Source of the DNA: an uncultured Pelagibacteraceae bacterium
GTDB taxonomy: Bacteria; Pseudomonadota; Alphaproteobacteria; Pelagibacterales; Pelagibacteraceae
Assembly: GCA_902616645.1 (NCBI GenBank)
Contig: CACMTO010000001.1
Span: 62,001-126,000, forward strand
Reading direction: 5' to 3'
DNA: 64,000 bases
The position numbers were made by a program, and so were the translations under genes. The notes under the pieces are model-generated. The model was not told where the DNA came from, made no database searches, and was given only the letters and a program-made list of their open reading frames with translations. Shown in pieces: positions 17,495-26,724 of the stretch (within the stretch, counting starts at the first letter, position 1; each line of letters begins with the position of its first letter).

Positions 17495-19111
17495 ATGGCG
17501 CGATTTATATTTGTCACTGGCGGCGTGGTTTCATCTTTAGGAAAAGGTCTATCCTCAGCTTCATTGGCTTACTTGTTAAAATCTCAAGGTTATAAAGTTA
17601 GATTAAGAAAAATGGATCCATATTTAAACGTTGATCCTGGTACCATGAGTCCGTTTCAACATGGAGAAGTTTTTGTAACTGACGACGGTGCAGAAACAGA
17701 TTTAGACTTGGGTCATTATGAAAGATTCACAAATATATCCTCAAAACAATCTGATAATATAACTACTGGTCGTATTTACAGTGACGTTATAAAGAGAGAA
17801 AGAAAAGGTGGATACCTAGGAAAAACTGTTCAGGTAATTCCTCACATAACAAATCGAATTAAAGAATTTATAAAAAAAGATATTACAAATGAAGATTTTG
17901 TAATATGCGAAATTGGAGGAACAGTTGGAGATATTGAAAGCTTACCTTTTATCGAAGCCATAAGACAATTTTCAAATGAGGAGGGTAGGTCGAAAACATT
18001 ATTCATCCACTTAACTTTTGTACCTTTTTTAAAATCCTCAGATGAAATAAAAACTAAACCAACGCAACATTCAGTTAAAGAACTGAGGAGCATTGGTATT
18101 CAACCAGATATAATTATTTGTAGATCTCAACAATCAATACCATTAGATCAAAGAAAAAAAATATCGCTATTTTGTAACGTTCCAATTGATAATGTAATAG
18201 AGACTATTGACGTAAGAACGATTTACGAAGCGCCAATAAGTTTTTTTAATCAAAAACTTGATAAACAAGTTTTAAAATACTTTAAATTAAAATCAAAAAA
18301 AAGACCTAATTTAAATCCATGGAAAAAAATAACCAAAATTGTCTTAAATACAAAAAAAACTGTAAATATCGCAATCATTGGTAAATATGTAAATTTAAAA
18401 GATGCTTATAAATCCCTGGATGAAGCTTTAATACATGGAGGTATTTATAATAAAGTTAAAGTAAATTTAATTAGAATAGAGTCTGATAATTTAAAAAAAA
18501 ATGAAATAAAGAAAAAATTTAAAAATGTTTCGGGGTTATTAATACCTGGTGGTTTTGGTAAAAGAGGAACAGAGGGTAAAATCTCAGCTATTAAATTTGC
18601 GAGAGAAAACAAAGTACCATTCCTTGGTATTTGTTTTGGTATGCAGATGGCTATCATTGAATTTGCAAGAAATCAGTTAAAAATTAAAAAAGCTGGATCA
18701 AGTGAACTAGATAAAAATTGCTATCCAGTGATAGGTTTAATTAATGAGTGGGATAAAGATGGAATAAAAATAAAAGGAACAGATAAAGATTTAGGTGGAA
18801 CAATGAGATTAGGCTTATATGAAGCTAAATTAAGAAATAATTCTGCCATAAATCGAATCTATAAATCAAAAACGATTAAAGAAAGACATAGACATAGATA
18901 TGAAGTTAACAATACAATTAAAGATAAATTTGAGAAAAAGGGATTAATTTTTTCAGGAATGTCACCAGATGATAAATTACCGGAAATAATTGAACTTAAA
19001 AATCATCCTTGGTTTATAGGAGTTCAATTTCATCCTGAATTTAAATCTAGACCTTTGTCCCCTCATCCTTTATTCTCATCTTTTATCAAAGCAGCGAAAA
19101 ATCATAAATGA
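17495..19111 (+). CDS. pyrG: CTP synthase
   Basis: Makes CTP from UTP, ATP and glutamine. An N-terminal amidoligase domain ([40 protein letters not shown]) is followed by a class I glutamine amidotransferase domain with Cys380 in FLGICFGMQ and the His/Glu pair in [11 protein letters not shown]. Length 538 aa is normal. It starts 40 bases after secG. The end overlaps kdsA by four bases. CTP also serves KDO activation and CDP-diacylglycerol synthesis, which fits the neighbours. Confidence 0.97.
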   Translation: MARFIFVTGGVVSSLGKGLSSASLAYLLKSQGYKVRLRKMDPYLNVDPGTMSPFQHGEVFVTDDGAETDLDLGHYERFTNISSKQSDNITTGRIYSDVIKRERKGGYLGKTVQVIPHITNRIKEFIKKDITNEDFVICEIGGTVGDIESLPFIEAIRQFSNEEGRSKTLFIHLTFVPFLKSSDEIKTKPTQHSVKELRSIGIQPDIIICRSQQSIPLDQRKKISLFCNVPIDNVIETIDVRTIYEAPISFFNQKLDKQVLKYFKLKSKKRPNLNPWKKITKIVLNTKKTVNIAIIGKYVNLKDAYKSLDEALIHGGIYNKVKVNLIRIESDNLKKNEIKKKFKNVSGLLIPGGFGKRGTEGKISAIKFARENKVPFLGICFGMQMAIIEFARNQLKIKKAGSSELDKNCYPVIGLINEWDKDGIKIKGTDKDLGGTMRLGLYEAKLRNNSAINRIYKSKTIKERHRHRYEVNNTIKDKFEKKGLIFSGMSPDDKLPEIIELKNHPWFIGVQFHPEFKSRPLSPHPLFSSFIKAAKNHK

Positions 19112-19932
19112 ACAGTGTAAAAGTAAATTGTGGAAAAATTGAAATATCTAACGATAACAAAATTTGTATAATCGCAGGTCCTTGCCAACTTGAGACAGAG
19201 CAACACGCAATTGATATTGCTGGAAAAATTAAAGAAATAACAAAAAAATATAATGTTGGATTTATCTTTAAAACATCATTTGATAAGGCGAACAGAACTA
19301 GCCTTAAAGGAAAAAGAGGAGCTGGATTAGAAGCGTCACTTCCAGTTTTTGATAAGATAAAAAAAGAGTTGGATATTCCGATTTTGACAGATATTCATAA
19401 TATTGAACAATGTTCTATTGTTTCAAAACATGTTGATGTCATTCAAATCCCAGCTTTTTTGTGCAGGCAAACAGACTTACTGGTTGCTGCCGCTAAAACG
19501 AATAAAATTATAAATGTAAAAAAAGGTCAGTTTTTAGCGCCCTGGGATATGGAAAATGTAACAAAAAAAATTTCTGACTCAGGGAATAAAAATATTTTAG
19601 TAACAGAAAGAGGAGCTAGCTTTGGATACAACACTTTAGTTTCAGATATGAGATCTTTGCCAATCATGGCAAAGAATGGATATCCAGTTATTTTTGATGC
19701 AACTCATTCTGTTCAACAACCAGGTGGCCTTGGTGAAAAAAGCGGAGGTCAAAGAGAATTTGTAGAGTATTTAGCAAGAGCCGCTGTAGCTGTTGGAGTT
19801 GCTGGAGTATTCATTGAAACTCACCAAGACCCAGATAACGCACCATCAGATGGACCAAATATGCTTCCTTTAGAAAATTTAGAGAATCTATTAAAACAAC
19901 TTACAGAGATAGATAGTTTAATAAAAAATTAG
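19108..19932 (+). CDS. kdsA: 3-deoxy-8-phosphooctulonate synthase
   Basis: Condenses arabinose 5-phosphate and PEP to KDO 8-phosphate for the LPS inner core. The TIM-barrel protein (274 aa) has [51 protein letters not shown] and [12 protein letters not shown]. It overlaps pyrG by four bases and eno by one. KdsA links this run to the lipid A operon at the start of the window: both are needed for a KDO-lipid A core. Confidence 0.96.
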   Translation: MNSVKVNCGKIEISNDNKICIIAGPCQLETEQHAIDIAGKIKEITKKYNVGFIFKTSFDKANRTSLKGKRGAGLEASLPVFDKIKKELDIPILTDIHNIEQCSIVSKHVDVIQIPAFLCRQTDLLVAAAKTNKIINVKKGQFLAPWDMENVTKKISDSGNKNILVTERGASFGYNTLVSDMRSLPIMAKNGYPVIFDATHSVQQPGGLGEKSGGQREFVEYLARAAVAVGVAGVFIETHQDPDNAPSDGPNMLPLENLENLLKQLTEIDSLIKN

Positions 19933-21188
19933 TGAGTAAAATTTTAAAAGTAAAAGCGCGTCAATTATATGATAGTAGAGGTAATCCAACTATTGAAGTA
20001 GAAGTTTTTACAAAAGACAATAGCGCTAAAGCAATATGTCCTTCTGGTGCATCAACAGGAACTTATGAGGCATTTGAAAAAAGAGATAAACAAAACAAAA
20101 AATATTTAGGCAAAAGCGTTTTGAACGCTGTTAAAATAGTAAATACTATAATATCAAAAAAATTGAGAGGATTAAATGTACACAACCAAGAGAAAATTGA
20201 CGCCTTGATGATTAATTTAGATGGAACTAAACAAAAAAATAAATTAGGTGCAAATTCTATTTTAGCAGTATCCATGGCTGTAAAAAAAGTTTCTTCAATA
20301 GAAAAAAAAATACCTCTTTTTAAAAATTTTATAATTAAAAATAATTTTAAACTACCCTATCCGTTGATGAATATTATTAATGGTGGAGTTCATGCAAACA
20401 ATGGTCTTAGAATTCAAGAATTTATGATAAGACCTGATAAAGCAAAGAATTTTTCTGATGCAATGAGAATTTGTTTTCTTGTTATAAAAAATTTAAGGAA
20501 ATTAATTGAAAAAAAAGGACTATCAACTTCAGTTGGTGACGAGGGAGGTTTCGCGCCAATGATTAGTAGCAACAGTCAAGCTTTAGATTTAATTATAGCG
20601 GCAATTAAAAAATCAGGTTTTACAAATGGTATAGATGTATCAATTTGTTTGGATGTTGCAGCTAATGAATTATTTAAAAAAAATAAATATTCAATCCATT
20701 CAAAAAAATACATTTCAGTAAAAAAATCAATTGCAGAATATGTCAAAATAATCAAAAAATACAAAATTAAGTCAGTCGAAGATCCTTTTGCTGAAAATGA
20801 TTGGTTAGCGTGGAATAAACTAATGAAGTCTATCAAAAAAGTTCAAATTGTAGGAGATGATTTGTATGTTACAAATTTGGAAAGATTAAAAAAAGGTTTT
20901 TTAAATTTATCATCAAATGCAATTTTGATAAAACTTAATCAAATAGGCACTGTTTCGGAAACTTTGGATGTTATTAGGTTTGCTCATAAAATAGGCTTTA
21001 AAACAATAATTTCTCATAGATCTGGTGATAGTGAGGATACGTTTATTGCTGATTTAGCAGTTGGAACTGCCTCAAATCAAATAAAAACTGGATCTTTAGC
21101 CAGATCCGAAAGAGTCGCAAAATATAATCAATTATTACGAATAGAAGAAAATCTTGGAAAAAAATCTACAATGAATAAGATTAATTAA
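19932..21188 (+). CDS. eno: Enolase
   Basis: Dehydrates 2-phosphoglycerate to phosphoenolpyruvate. It starts with GTG in the overlap TAGTG with kdsA. Motifs: ARQLYDSRGNPTIEVEV, SGASTGTYEA, NGGVHANNGL (metal and substrate), VGDEGGFAP, SVEDPFAENDW, VGDDLYVTN, ILIKLNQIGTVSET and SHRSGDSEDTFIADLAV. Length 418 aa is normal. It is immediately followed by ftsB, the common eno-ftsB pairing. Confidence 0.97.
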   Translation: MSKILKVKARQLYDSRGNPTIEVEVFTKDNSAKAICPSGASTGTYEAFEKRDKQNKKYLGKSVLNAVKIVNTIISKKLRGLNVHNQEKIDALMINLDGTKQKNKLGANSILAVSMAVKKVSSIEKKIPLFKNFIIKNNFKLPYPLMNIINGGVHANNGLRIQEFMIRPDKAKNFSDAMRICFLVIKNLRKLIEKKGLSTSVGDEGGFAPMISSNSQALDLIIAAIKKSGFTNGIDVSICLDVAANELFKKNKYSIHSKKYISVKKSIAEYVKIIKKYKIKSVEDPFAENDWLAWNKLMKSIKKVQIVGDDLYVTNLERLKKGFLNLSSNAILIKLNQIGTVSETLDVIRFAHKIGFKTIISHRSGDSEDTFIADLAVGTASNQIKTGSLARSERVAKYNQLLRIEENLGKKSTMNKIN

Positions 21189-21496
21189 TGCTAAAAAAAT
21201 TAAAAAAAAACTACTTTTTATTAGTTTCCACTTTTTTAATTTTTTATTTTTTTTTTAATCTTTTGTCTGGCCAAAGAGGTCTTATCTCTTTTTTTGAAAA
21301 AAAGCAGATTTTAAATGATCTAGTAAACAAGGAGCTTTTATTGATAAATCAGATTAAGGACTTGGATTTTAAAAATTCGTTATTAAGTGACAATCTTGAT
21401 CTTGATTATATTGAAACTTTGATTAGAGAAAGGTTTTTATTTGGAAAAAAAAATGAAAAAATTTATATATTAAAATACAATGACACAGAAAATTAG
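21188..21496 (+). CDS. ftsB: Septum formation initiator FtsB/DivIC
   Basis: Bitopic division protein that joins FtsQ and FtsL in the divisome. The 102-residue protein has one N-terminal membrane helix (about 9-27, [13 protein letters not shown]), a DivIC-like [12 protein letters not shown] and a short coiled coil, then the conserved end [22 protein letters not shown]. It overlaps eno by one base and lipA by 17 bases. In most Alphaproteobacteria pdhA-pdhB-pdhC-lpd come next; here lipA follows directly. Confidence 0.88.
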   Translation: MLKKLKKNYFLLVSTFLIFYFFFNLLSGQRGLISFFEKKQILNDLVNKELLLINQIKDLDFKNSLLSDNLDLDYIETLIRERFLFGKKNEKIYILKYNDTEN

Positions 21497-22412
21497 ACCT
21501 AGACATCCTGAGAAAGTAAAAAATCCAGTTAATCCTATTAAAAAAAAACCAGACTGGATAAGATCTAAATTAGTAAATAGTAAAGAATTTTTTACAACAA
21601 AAACTGTAGTTAACAGAAGTAATCTTGTTACTGTATGCCAAGAAGCTAATTGTCCAAATATTACTGAGTGTTGGAGCAAAAGGCATGCAACCTTTATGAT
21701 AATGGGTGACACGTGTACTAGAGCTTGCGGATTTTGTGATGTAAAGACAGGCAAACCTGACAAATTGGATCCATTTGAGGACATTAAAATAGCTAATGCA
21801 GTTAAAAAATTAAACTTAAAACATGTAGTGATTACTTCCGTTGACAGAGATGATTTACCAGACGGTGGATCAAATCATTTTAAAAAAGTAGTCGAAACCA
21901 CAAGAAAAAAAAATCCCAATACAACTATTGAGGTTTTAACACCTGATTTTCTAAGAAAAGGAGATTCTTATAAAAAATTACTTCAAGCAGATTTGGATGT
22001 ATTTAATCATAATATTGAAACTGTACCGAGACTTTATTTAAAAGTAAGACCAGGGGCTAGGTATTTTGCATCTCTAGAACTTTTAAAAAATGCAAAAAAA
22101 GATAACACTAAAGTATTTACTAAATCAGGAATAATGGTTGGGCTTGGAGAGGAGCATGATGAAATATTACAAGTCATGGATGATTTAAGATCTGCGAATG
22201 TAGATTTTATTACAATTGGTCAGTATCTTCAGCCATCTGTTAAACATCATCCTCTTGAAAGATATTATCACCCAGATGAATTTAAAGAATTAGAACAAAT
22301 AGCAAAATCTAAAGGTTTTCTTTTAGTTTCATCATCTCCTTTAACTAGATCTTCTTACCATGCAGATGAAGATTTTGCTAAACTTCAAAAAAACAGATTA
22401 AATTTAAATTAA
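21480..22412 (+). CDS. lipA: Lipoyl synthase
   Basis: Radical SAM enzyme inserting two sulfurs into octanoyl groups on lipoyl domains. Both iron-sulfur sites are complete: the auxiliary cluster CX4CX5C at Cys53/58/64 ([13 protein letters not shown]) and the radical SAM CX3CX2C at Cys79/83/86 (CTRACGFC), plus the C-terminal RSSYHA serine. Length 310 aa is typical. The start overlaps ftsB by 17 bases; the end overlaps ratA by one. Lipoate is needed by 2-oxoacid dehydrogenases and glycine cleavage, encoded elsewhere. Confidence 0.97.
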   Translation: MTQKIRPRHPEKVKNPVNPIKKKPDWIRSKLVNSKEFFTTKTVVNRSNLVTVCQEANCPNITECWSKRHATFMIMGDTCTRACGFCDVKTGKPDKLDPFEDIKIANAVKKLNLKHVVITSVDRDDLPDGGSNHFKKVVETTRKKNPNTTIEVLTPDFLRKGDSYKKLLQADLDVFNHNIETVPRLYLKVRPGARYFASLELLKNAKKDNTKVFTKSGIMVGLGEEHDEILQVMDDLRSANVDFITIGQYLQPSVKHHPLERYYHPDEFKELEQIAKSKGFLLVSSSPLTRSSYHADEDFAKLQKNRLNLN

Positions 22413-22870
22413 TGCCGAAAGCTTCTGTAAAGAGGTTAATTGAATGTCAAAAAAAGGATTTAATAAATCTTGTCCTTGATATTGAAAAATATCCTGAATT
22501 TGTACCATTTTGCTTTGGCGCAAAAATCTATGAAAATAAAGATGAGGGTGATTTGAAAAAAATAATAGCTGATCTAACTATTGGAAAAGGACCGTTCAAA
22601 GATACCTACAAAAGCGATGTAGTTTTTAACAAAAAAAAAGATAATATTTTTGTTAAAAATATAGAAGGACCTTTAAATCATCTCTCAAATAATTGGACAT
22701 TTTCTGATAAAAAAAATGGAATTACAGAGGTTACTTTTGATATTGACTTTGAAATTAAAAATAAATTTTTGAATTCATTGATGGTTGTTTCATTTCAATT
22801 TGGATTAGAGAAAATAGCTGACGCATTCCAGAAGAGAGCAGAAGAGCTATTTGGCAGCTCTAAGAATTAA
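22412..22870 (+). CDS. RatA/Coq10 family START-domain protein (ubiquinone-binding)
   Basis: A 152-residue polyketide-cyclase/START-like fold protein: it begins with VKRLIECQKKDLINLVLDIEKYPEFVPFC, typical of Coq10/RatA, and ends FQFGLEKIADAFQKRAEELFG. In Alphaproteobacteria it follows lipA and is thought to bind and deliver ubiquinone to the respiratory chain; the E. coli relative RatA has been called a ribosome-association toxin. The Coq10-like role is more likely here because no antitoxin partner is present. Its 3' end overlaps the convergent pncC gene by 24 bases. Confidence 0.85.
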   Translation: MPKASVKRLIECQKKDLINLVLDIEKYPEFVPFCFGAKIYENKDEGDLKKIIADLTIGKGPFKDTYKSDVVFNKKKDNIFVKNIEGPLNHLSNNWTFSDKKNGITEVTFDIDFEIKNKFLNSLMVVSFQFGLEKIADAFQKRAEELFGSSKN

Positions 22871-23308
22871 ATTTAATGCTTTTCTAACTGTAGCTTTTTG
22901 TATTAAAGATCTGTTTTTGGCTTTAAATAAGCATTTATTAACTTGTATTTTATTACCTTTTTTTACTCCAATATAAACTAGACCAACAGGTTTTTCTTTA
23001 GTACCACCTTTTGGTCCTGCAATACCAGTTATTGAAACATTGATGTTAGCTTTAGATATTTTAGATAAATTTTTAACCATTGCTGAACAACATTCGTGAC
23101 TTACAGCACCATACTTTTTAATAATATTTTTATTTACTTTTAAAATCTTAATTTTTGCTTGGTTAGAGTAGGTGACAAGACCTAAATTAAAAACTTTTGA
23201 TGCACCACTAATCGAAGTTATAGAGCTTGCTAATAATCCCCCTGTACACGATTCTGCAAATGAAATTTTAAGTTTTTTTTTAGTTAGTAGTTTTATTAAA
23301 GTTTTCAT
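22847..23308 (-). CDS. pncC: CinA C-terminal family nicotinamide-nucleotide amidase
   Basis: Deamidates nicotinamide mononucleotide to nicotinate mononucleotide, recycling NAD. The 153-residue protein consists only of the CinA C-terminal domain, with ISFAESCTGGLLASSITSISGASKVF (nucleophile Ser, about residue 18) and SITGIAGPKGGTKEKPVGLVYIG in two conserved blocks. There is no N-terminal molybdopterin-like domain. It overlaps pgpA by four bases; pgpA and ispDF lie upstream in the same transcript, the usual alphaproteobacterial group. Confidence 0.91.
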   Translation of the reverse strand: MKTLIKLLTKKKLKISFAESCTGGLLASSITSISGASKVFNLGLVTYSNQAKIKILKVNKNIIKKYGAVSHECCSAMVKNLSKISKANINVSITGIAGPKGGTKEKPVGLVYIGVKKGNKIQVNKCLFKAKNRSLIQKATVRKALNLILRAAK

Positions 23309-23811
23309 TGGATAAAATAGCTTTTAAAAATCATAAAAAAAATTAATGATAAAACAACATAAAAACCTGCACAAATATCATCCATAATTACACCAAAACT
23401 ATTTTTAAATTTTTTATCAAAAAAATTTACAGGAAATGGTTTTACTATGTCAAAAAATCTAAATAAAATAAAACAGGCACCATAAAAAATAATTGCTTCA
23501 TCATAAGATTTTTCTGTACCATGTGAAATCTCATACATGTATATTGGTATAGATTGACCAATAAACTCATCAATAACTACCTCTTTTGGATCTTTGTTTG
23601 TATTATCTCTAATATGTACTGCGACTGCTATAAAAGAAAAAAAAAAGATAATTGTTAGAAATAAAAATATTATAATTGGAGACAAATTTAATGTATGAAA
23701 AAAAATATATAATAAAATCACTGTTGCCAAAGACCCAAAAGTACCAGGAATTTTTGGAATTCTTCCTATTCCAAACATTGTAACAAATAACGTATTAATT
23801 CTTTTAATCAT
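23305..23811 (-). CDS. pgpA: Phosphatidylglycerophosphatase A
   Basis: Dephosphorylates phosphatidylglycerol phosphate to phosphatidylglycerol, in the inner membrane. The 168-residue protein has GIGRIPKIPGTFGSLATV near the N-terminus and DPKEVVIDEFIGQ, then the membrane-embedded segment FILFRFFDIVKPFPVNFFDKK and GVIMDDICAG, all PgpA hallmarks. Four hydrophobic helices are visible. It overlaps ispDF by eight bases and pncC by four. Confidence 0.92.
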   Translation of the reverse strand: MIKRINTLFVTMFGIGRIPKIPGTFGSLATVILLYIFFHTLNLSPIIIFLFLTIIFFFSFIAVAVHIRDNTNKDPKEVVIDEFIGQSIPIYMYEISHGTEKSYDEAIIFYGACFILFRFFDIVKPFPVNFFDKKFKNSFGVIMDDICAGFYVVLSLIFFMIFKSYFIQ

Positions 23812-24910
23812 ATTTTGTGATTGAAATTATTACCTCGCAAGCTATTGCTTTTTCTTTTCCTATTAGACCTAGTTTTTCTACTGTTTTACCTTTTAGATTA
23901 ATTAAATCTTTATTTAAATTAGTGAGTTTAGATATAGATTTGATTATTTTATTTCTATATCTTGATACTTTAGGTTGTTCACAGATTAAATTAATATCTA
24001 AATTATTTATAGAAAAATTTGATTTATAAAGATTTTCTACAACCGGCTTTAACATTTTTGGTGATCTTATATTCTTATATTTTTTAGTATTTGGGAAATA
24101 TGTACCTATATCCTTTCTTCTTAATGCTCCTAAAATTGCATCTGTAATTGCATGTAAAATTACATCACCATCAGAATGCCCTTTTAAACCTGAATGAAAT
24201 GGTATTTTTGCACCACCAAGAAAAAGTTTTTTATTTTTAACCAATCTATGAATATCAAATCCTAAGCCGTAGTAAGTTTTGGGTAATTTAACATCATCTA
24301 AATAAGTAATCTTATTATTTAAATTTTCACCTAAAATAAATTTTATTTTAAGACCTTTATTTAAAAATAATGATGCTTCATCATTAATTTTAGATTTTTC
24401 TTTAGTTGCTAGATCATATAACTCACTAAATCTAAAAGCTTGAGGTGTTTGAGTTAAAAACGAGTCTTTTCTTTTTAAATTGAAAACTTTATTTTCAACT
24501 TTATGTTTAATTGCGTCATTTGAATTTATAATTGGTACAACAGCGTTACTTTTTTTTAAATTTTTAGAAATAGTTTTAAGCAGCTTTATTGAAAAATTTG
24601 GTCTTGCAGCATCATGAATATAAACATTTTTTGGTTTATATCTTTTTATATATTTTAAAGCGTTTAATGAAGAATCTGCTCTTTCTTTACCACCTTCAAT
24701 TATGGTAACTAATTTTGGATATTTCTTTTTTTTTAGCCGTCTAATATTATTTGATACGATAATTATTTTTTTAAATAATTTAGAATTTAAGGATTTTTCT
24801 ACAGAGTGATCTATAATTTCCTTATTTTTATATTTGTAGAATTGTTTAGATAAATTACTACTAAATCGCTTACTTTTTCCTGCTGCTAATATTACAAAAT
24901 AGTTGTTCAT
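23804..24910 (-). CDS. ispDF: Bifunctional IspD/IspF (MEP cytidylyltransferase / MEcPP synthase)
   Basis: A fusion of two steps of the MEP pathway. Residues 1-210 are the IspD cytidylyltransferase (ILAAGKSKRFSSNLSKQF; VYIHDAARPNF; TQTPQAFRFSEL). Residues about 215-368 are the IspF cyclase (YGLGFDIHRLVKNKKLFLGG with the metal-binding Asp/His pair, GLKGHSDGDVILHAITDAILGAL, DIGTYFPNTKKYKN). The fusion is typical of Alphaproteobacteria. The pathway is completed in part by dxr in this window. It diverges from ntrY over 26 bases. Confidence 0.95.
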   Translation of the reverse strand: MNNYFVILAAGKSKRFSSNLSKQFYKYKNKEIIDHSVEKSLNSKLFKKIIIVSNNIRRLKKKKYPKLVTIIEGGKERADSSLNALKYIKRYKPKNVYIHDAARPNFSIKLLKTISKNLKKSNAVVPIINSNDAIKHKVENKVFNLKRKDSFLTQTPQAFRFSELYDLATKEKSKINDEASLFLNKGLKIKFILGENLNNKITYLDDVKLPKTYYGLGFDIHRLVKNKKLFLGGAKIPFHSGLKGHSDGDVILHAITDAILGALRRKDIGTYFPNTKKYKNIRSPKMLKPVVENLYKSNFSINNLDINLICEQPKVSRYRNKIIKSISKLTNLNKDLINLKGKTVEKLGLIGKEKAIACEVIISITKYD

Positions 24911-24936
24911 TTATTTAAATGCTATAATTCTAAATT

Positions 24937-26724
24937 ATGTTAGATTTTTTAAAAAAAAATATATTCATTATTTTTTTATCTAGTATCACACTATTTATTG
25001 GATTTTTAACTTTTTTGACGTTTATTGATAGAAGTTTTATTGAGTTAAATCAAAAGAATCTACAAAACTTACTAATTTTAAATATTTTATTACTTTTTTT
25101 ATTATTTGTATTTATTTTTATAGAAATAAAAAAATCAATTAAAGTTGATATTGACCAGGATGGTTTATCATCAAACAAAAGGTACATTACATATTTTTCT
25201 TTATTTACTCTTATTCCTTCAATTTTGATTTCTGTTTTTTCTCTATTTCTTTTCTCGTTTGCTTTAGAAAAATATTTTGATAAAAAAGTAACAACAGTTG
25301 TAAATAACTCTTATGAACTTGCAAAAAATTATGTTGAAGAAGTTAAAAATAAAATTGAGTCTGATATTGTACTTATAGCATTTGATACAAATAAAAGTGC
25401 AAATTTTTTGAACGATAATATTAATGAATATTTAAGATTTTTAAGAACTCAAAAGTTAATTAGAAATGTTGATGAAATTCATATCATAGATAAAAATAAA
25501 CAATTATTATATTCAACCGAAGAAAAAAACAAATATGTTGCTCCAGTAGATAAAGCATTGAGCTTGGTTATAGAAGACGATAGACCACTTAAGATAATTG
25601 ATGCTCCAGCAAATAAATCTGCCGCAATTATGAGACTTCAATCTTTCAATGATAGATTTTTATATGTCGTAAAATTTTTAGATAAAGACATCTCAAATTA
25701 TCTTTCGCAGTCTCAAGAAGCAATAAATTTTTATTATACAGTTGAGGAGAGAAACACTGGTATTAAGATTTCATTTGCAATTATATATATTATTATTGTT
25801 TCCTTATTGCTATTTATATCAATTACAATAGCTATTCGTTTTTCATCAAGGTTTTTTAGATCTATAAATAATTTGATTTTAGCATCAACAGAAATTGGAA
25901 GAGGCAATTTAAATATTAAAGTTCCAGAAATTAAGACTGATAAAGATATGGAAATATTAAACAAAAATTTTAATTTAATGACTGTTCAATTGAAAAATCA
26001 ACAAGATAAATTAATTATCAATGAAAGACATGAAGCATGGGGTAACTTAGCTCGAAAACTTGCACATGAAATTAAAAATCCCCTTACTCCAATTCAATTA
26101 ACCATTGATAGAATCAAGAATAAATATTTAATTAAACTGTCAAATGAAGAAAAAGATAATCTTAAAGAAAACTTAAAAATTATTAATAATCAAATTAAAC
26201 AAATTGAAAATCTAGTAAATGAGTTTTCAGATTTTGCAAGAATGCCAAAACCAATATTAAAGGATAATGATTTAATCAAAATCTTAAAAGAGAATGTAAA
26301 ATTATTATCTGAAATCGACCATTCAATTAAAATAAGTATTCATCAAAACAAAGAAAAGATTTTTTTTAATTGTGACAAAGAGCAAATAGCTAGAGTTTTT
26401 TTTAATTTGATAAAAAACTCAATAGAGAGTATTCAACAAAAAACTGAAAAAAACCTTAATTTTGAAAAGAAAATTTCAATTGAAATTCAAGCAAATAATG
26501 ACCATATTAAAATCACATTAATTGATAATGGAATTGGTCTTGATAAATTGAAAGGAAACATTAAAGAAATACTAAATCCTTATTTCACCACAAAAAAAAA
26601 TGGTACAGGTTTAGGTCTATCAATTGTTAACAAAATTATAAATGATCATAATGGAAAACTTTATTTTTTTTCAATTGATAGTGGAGCCAAAGTAGAAATT
26701 AATTTTAAATTAGATGACAGTTGA
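24937..26724 (+). CDS. ntrY: NtrY-type membrane sensor histidine kinase, no PAS domain
   Basis: Membrane kinase partner of NtrX, associated with nitrogen and envelope/redox control in Alphaproteobacteria. Two membrane helices open the protein (about 9-27 and 37-60), then a helix pair flanks a periplasmic sensing region (about 85-285). A HAMP segment follows (SSRFFRSINNLILASTEIGRG), then HisKA with phospho-acceptor His377 in LAHEIKNPLTP, and HATPase_c with NLIKNSIES, DNGIGL and GTGLGLSIVNKI. At 595 aa it is shorter than the usual 730 or so because no PAS lies between HAMP and HisKA. It overlaps ntrX by 11 bases. Confidence 0.9.
   Translation: MLDFLKKNIFIIFLSSITLFIGFLTFLTFIDRSFIELNQKNLQNLLILNILLLFLLFVFIFIEIKKSIKVDIDQDGLSSNKRYITYFSLFTLIPSILISVFSLFLFSFALEKYFDKKVTTVVNNSYELAKNYVEEVKNKIESDIVLIAFDTNKSANFLNDNINEYLRFLRTQKLIRNVDEIHIIDKNKQLLYSTEEKNKYVAPVDKALSLVIEDDRPLKIIDAPANKSAAIMRLQSFNDRFLYVVKFLDKDISNYLSQSQEAINFYYTVEERNTGIKISFAIIYIIIVSLLLFISITIAIRFSSRFFRSINNLILASTEIGRGNLNIKVPEIKTDKDMEILNKNFNLMTVQLKNQQDKLIINERHEAWGNLARKLAHEIKNPLTPIQLTIDRIKNKYLIKLSNEEKDNLKENLKIINNQIKQIENLVNEFSDFARMPKPILKDNDLIKILKENVKLLSEIDHSIKISIHQNKEKIFFNCDKEQIARVFFNLIKNSIESIQQKTEKNLNFEKKISIEIQANNDHIKITLIDNGIGLDKLKGNIKEILNPYFTTKKNGTGLGLSIVNKIINDHNGKLYFFSIDSGAKVEINFKLDDS

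Noticed and set aside
21470-21784. 104-codon frame antisense to lipA
   Set aside because: It covers the cysteine-rich lipA segment; no independent support.
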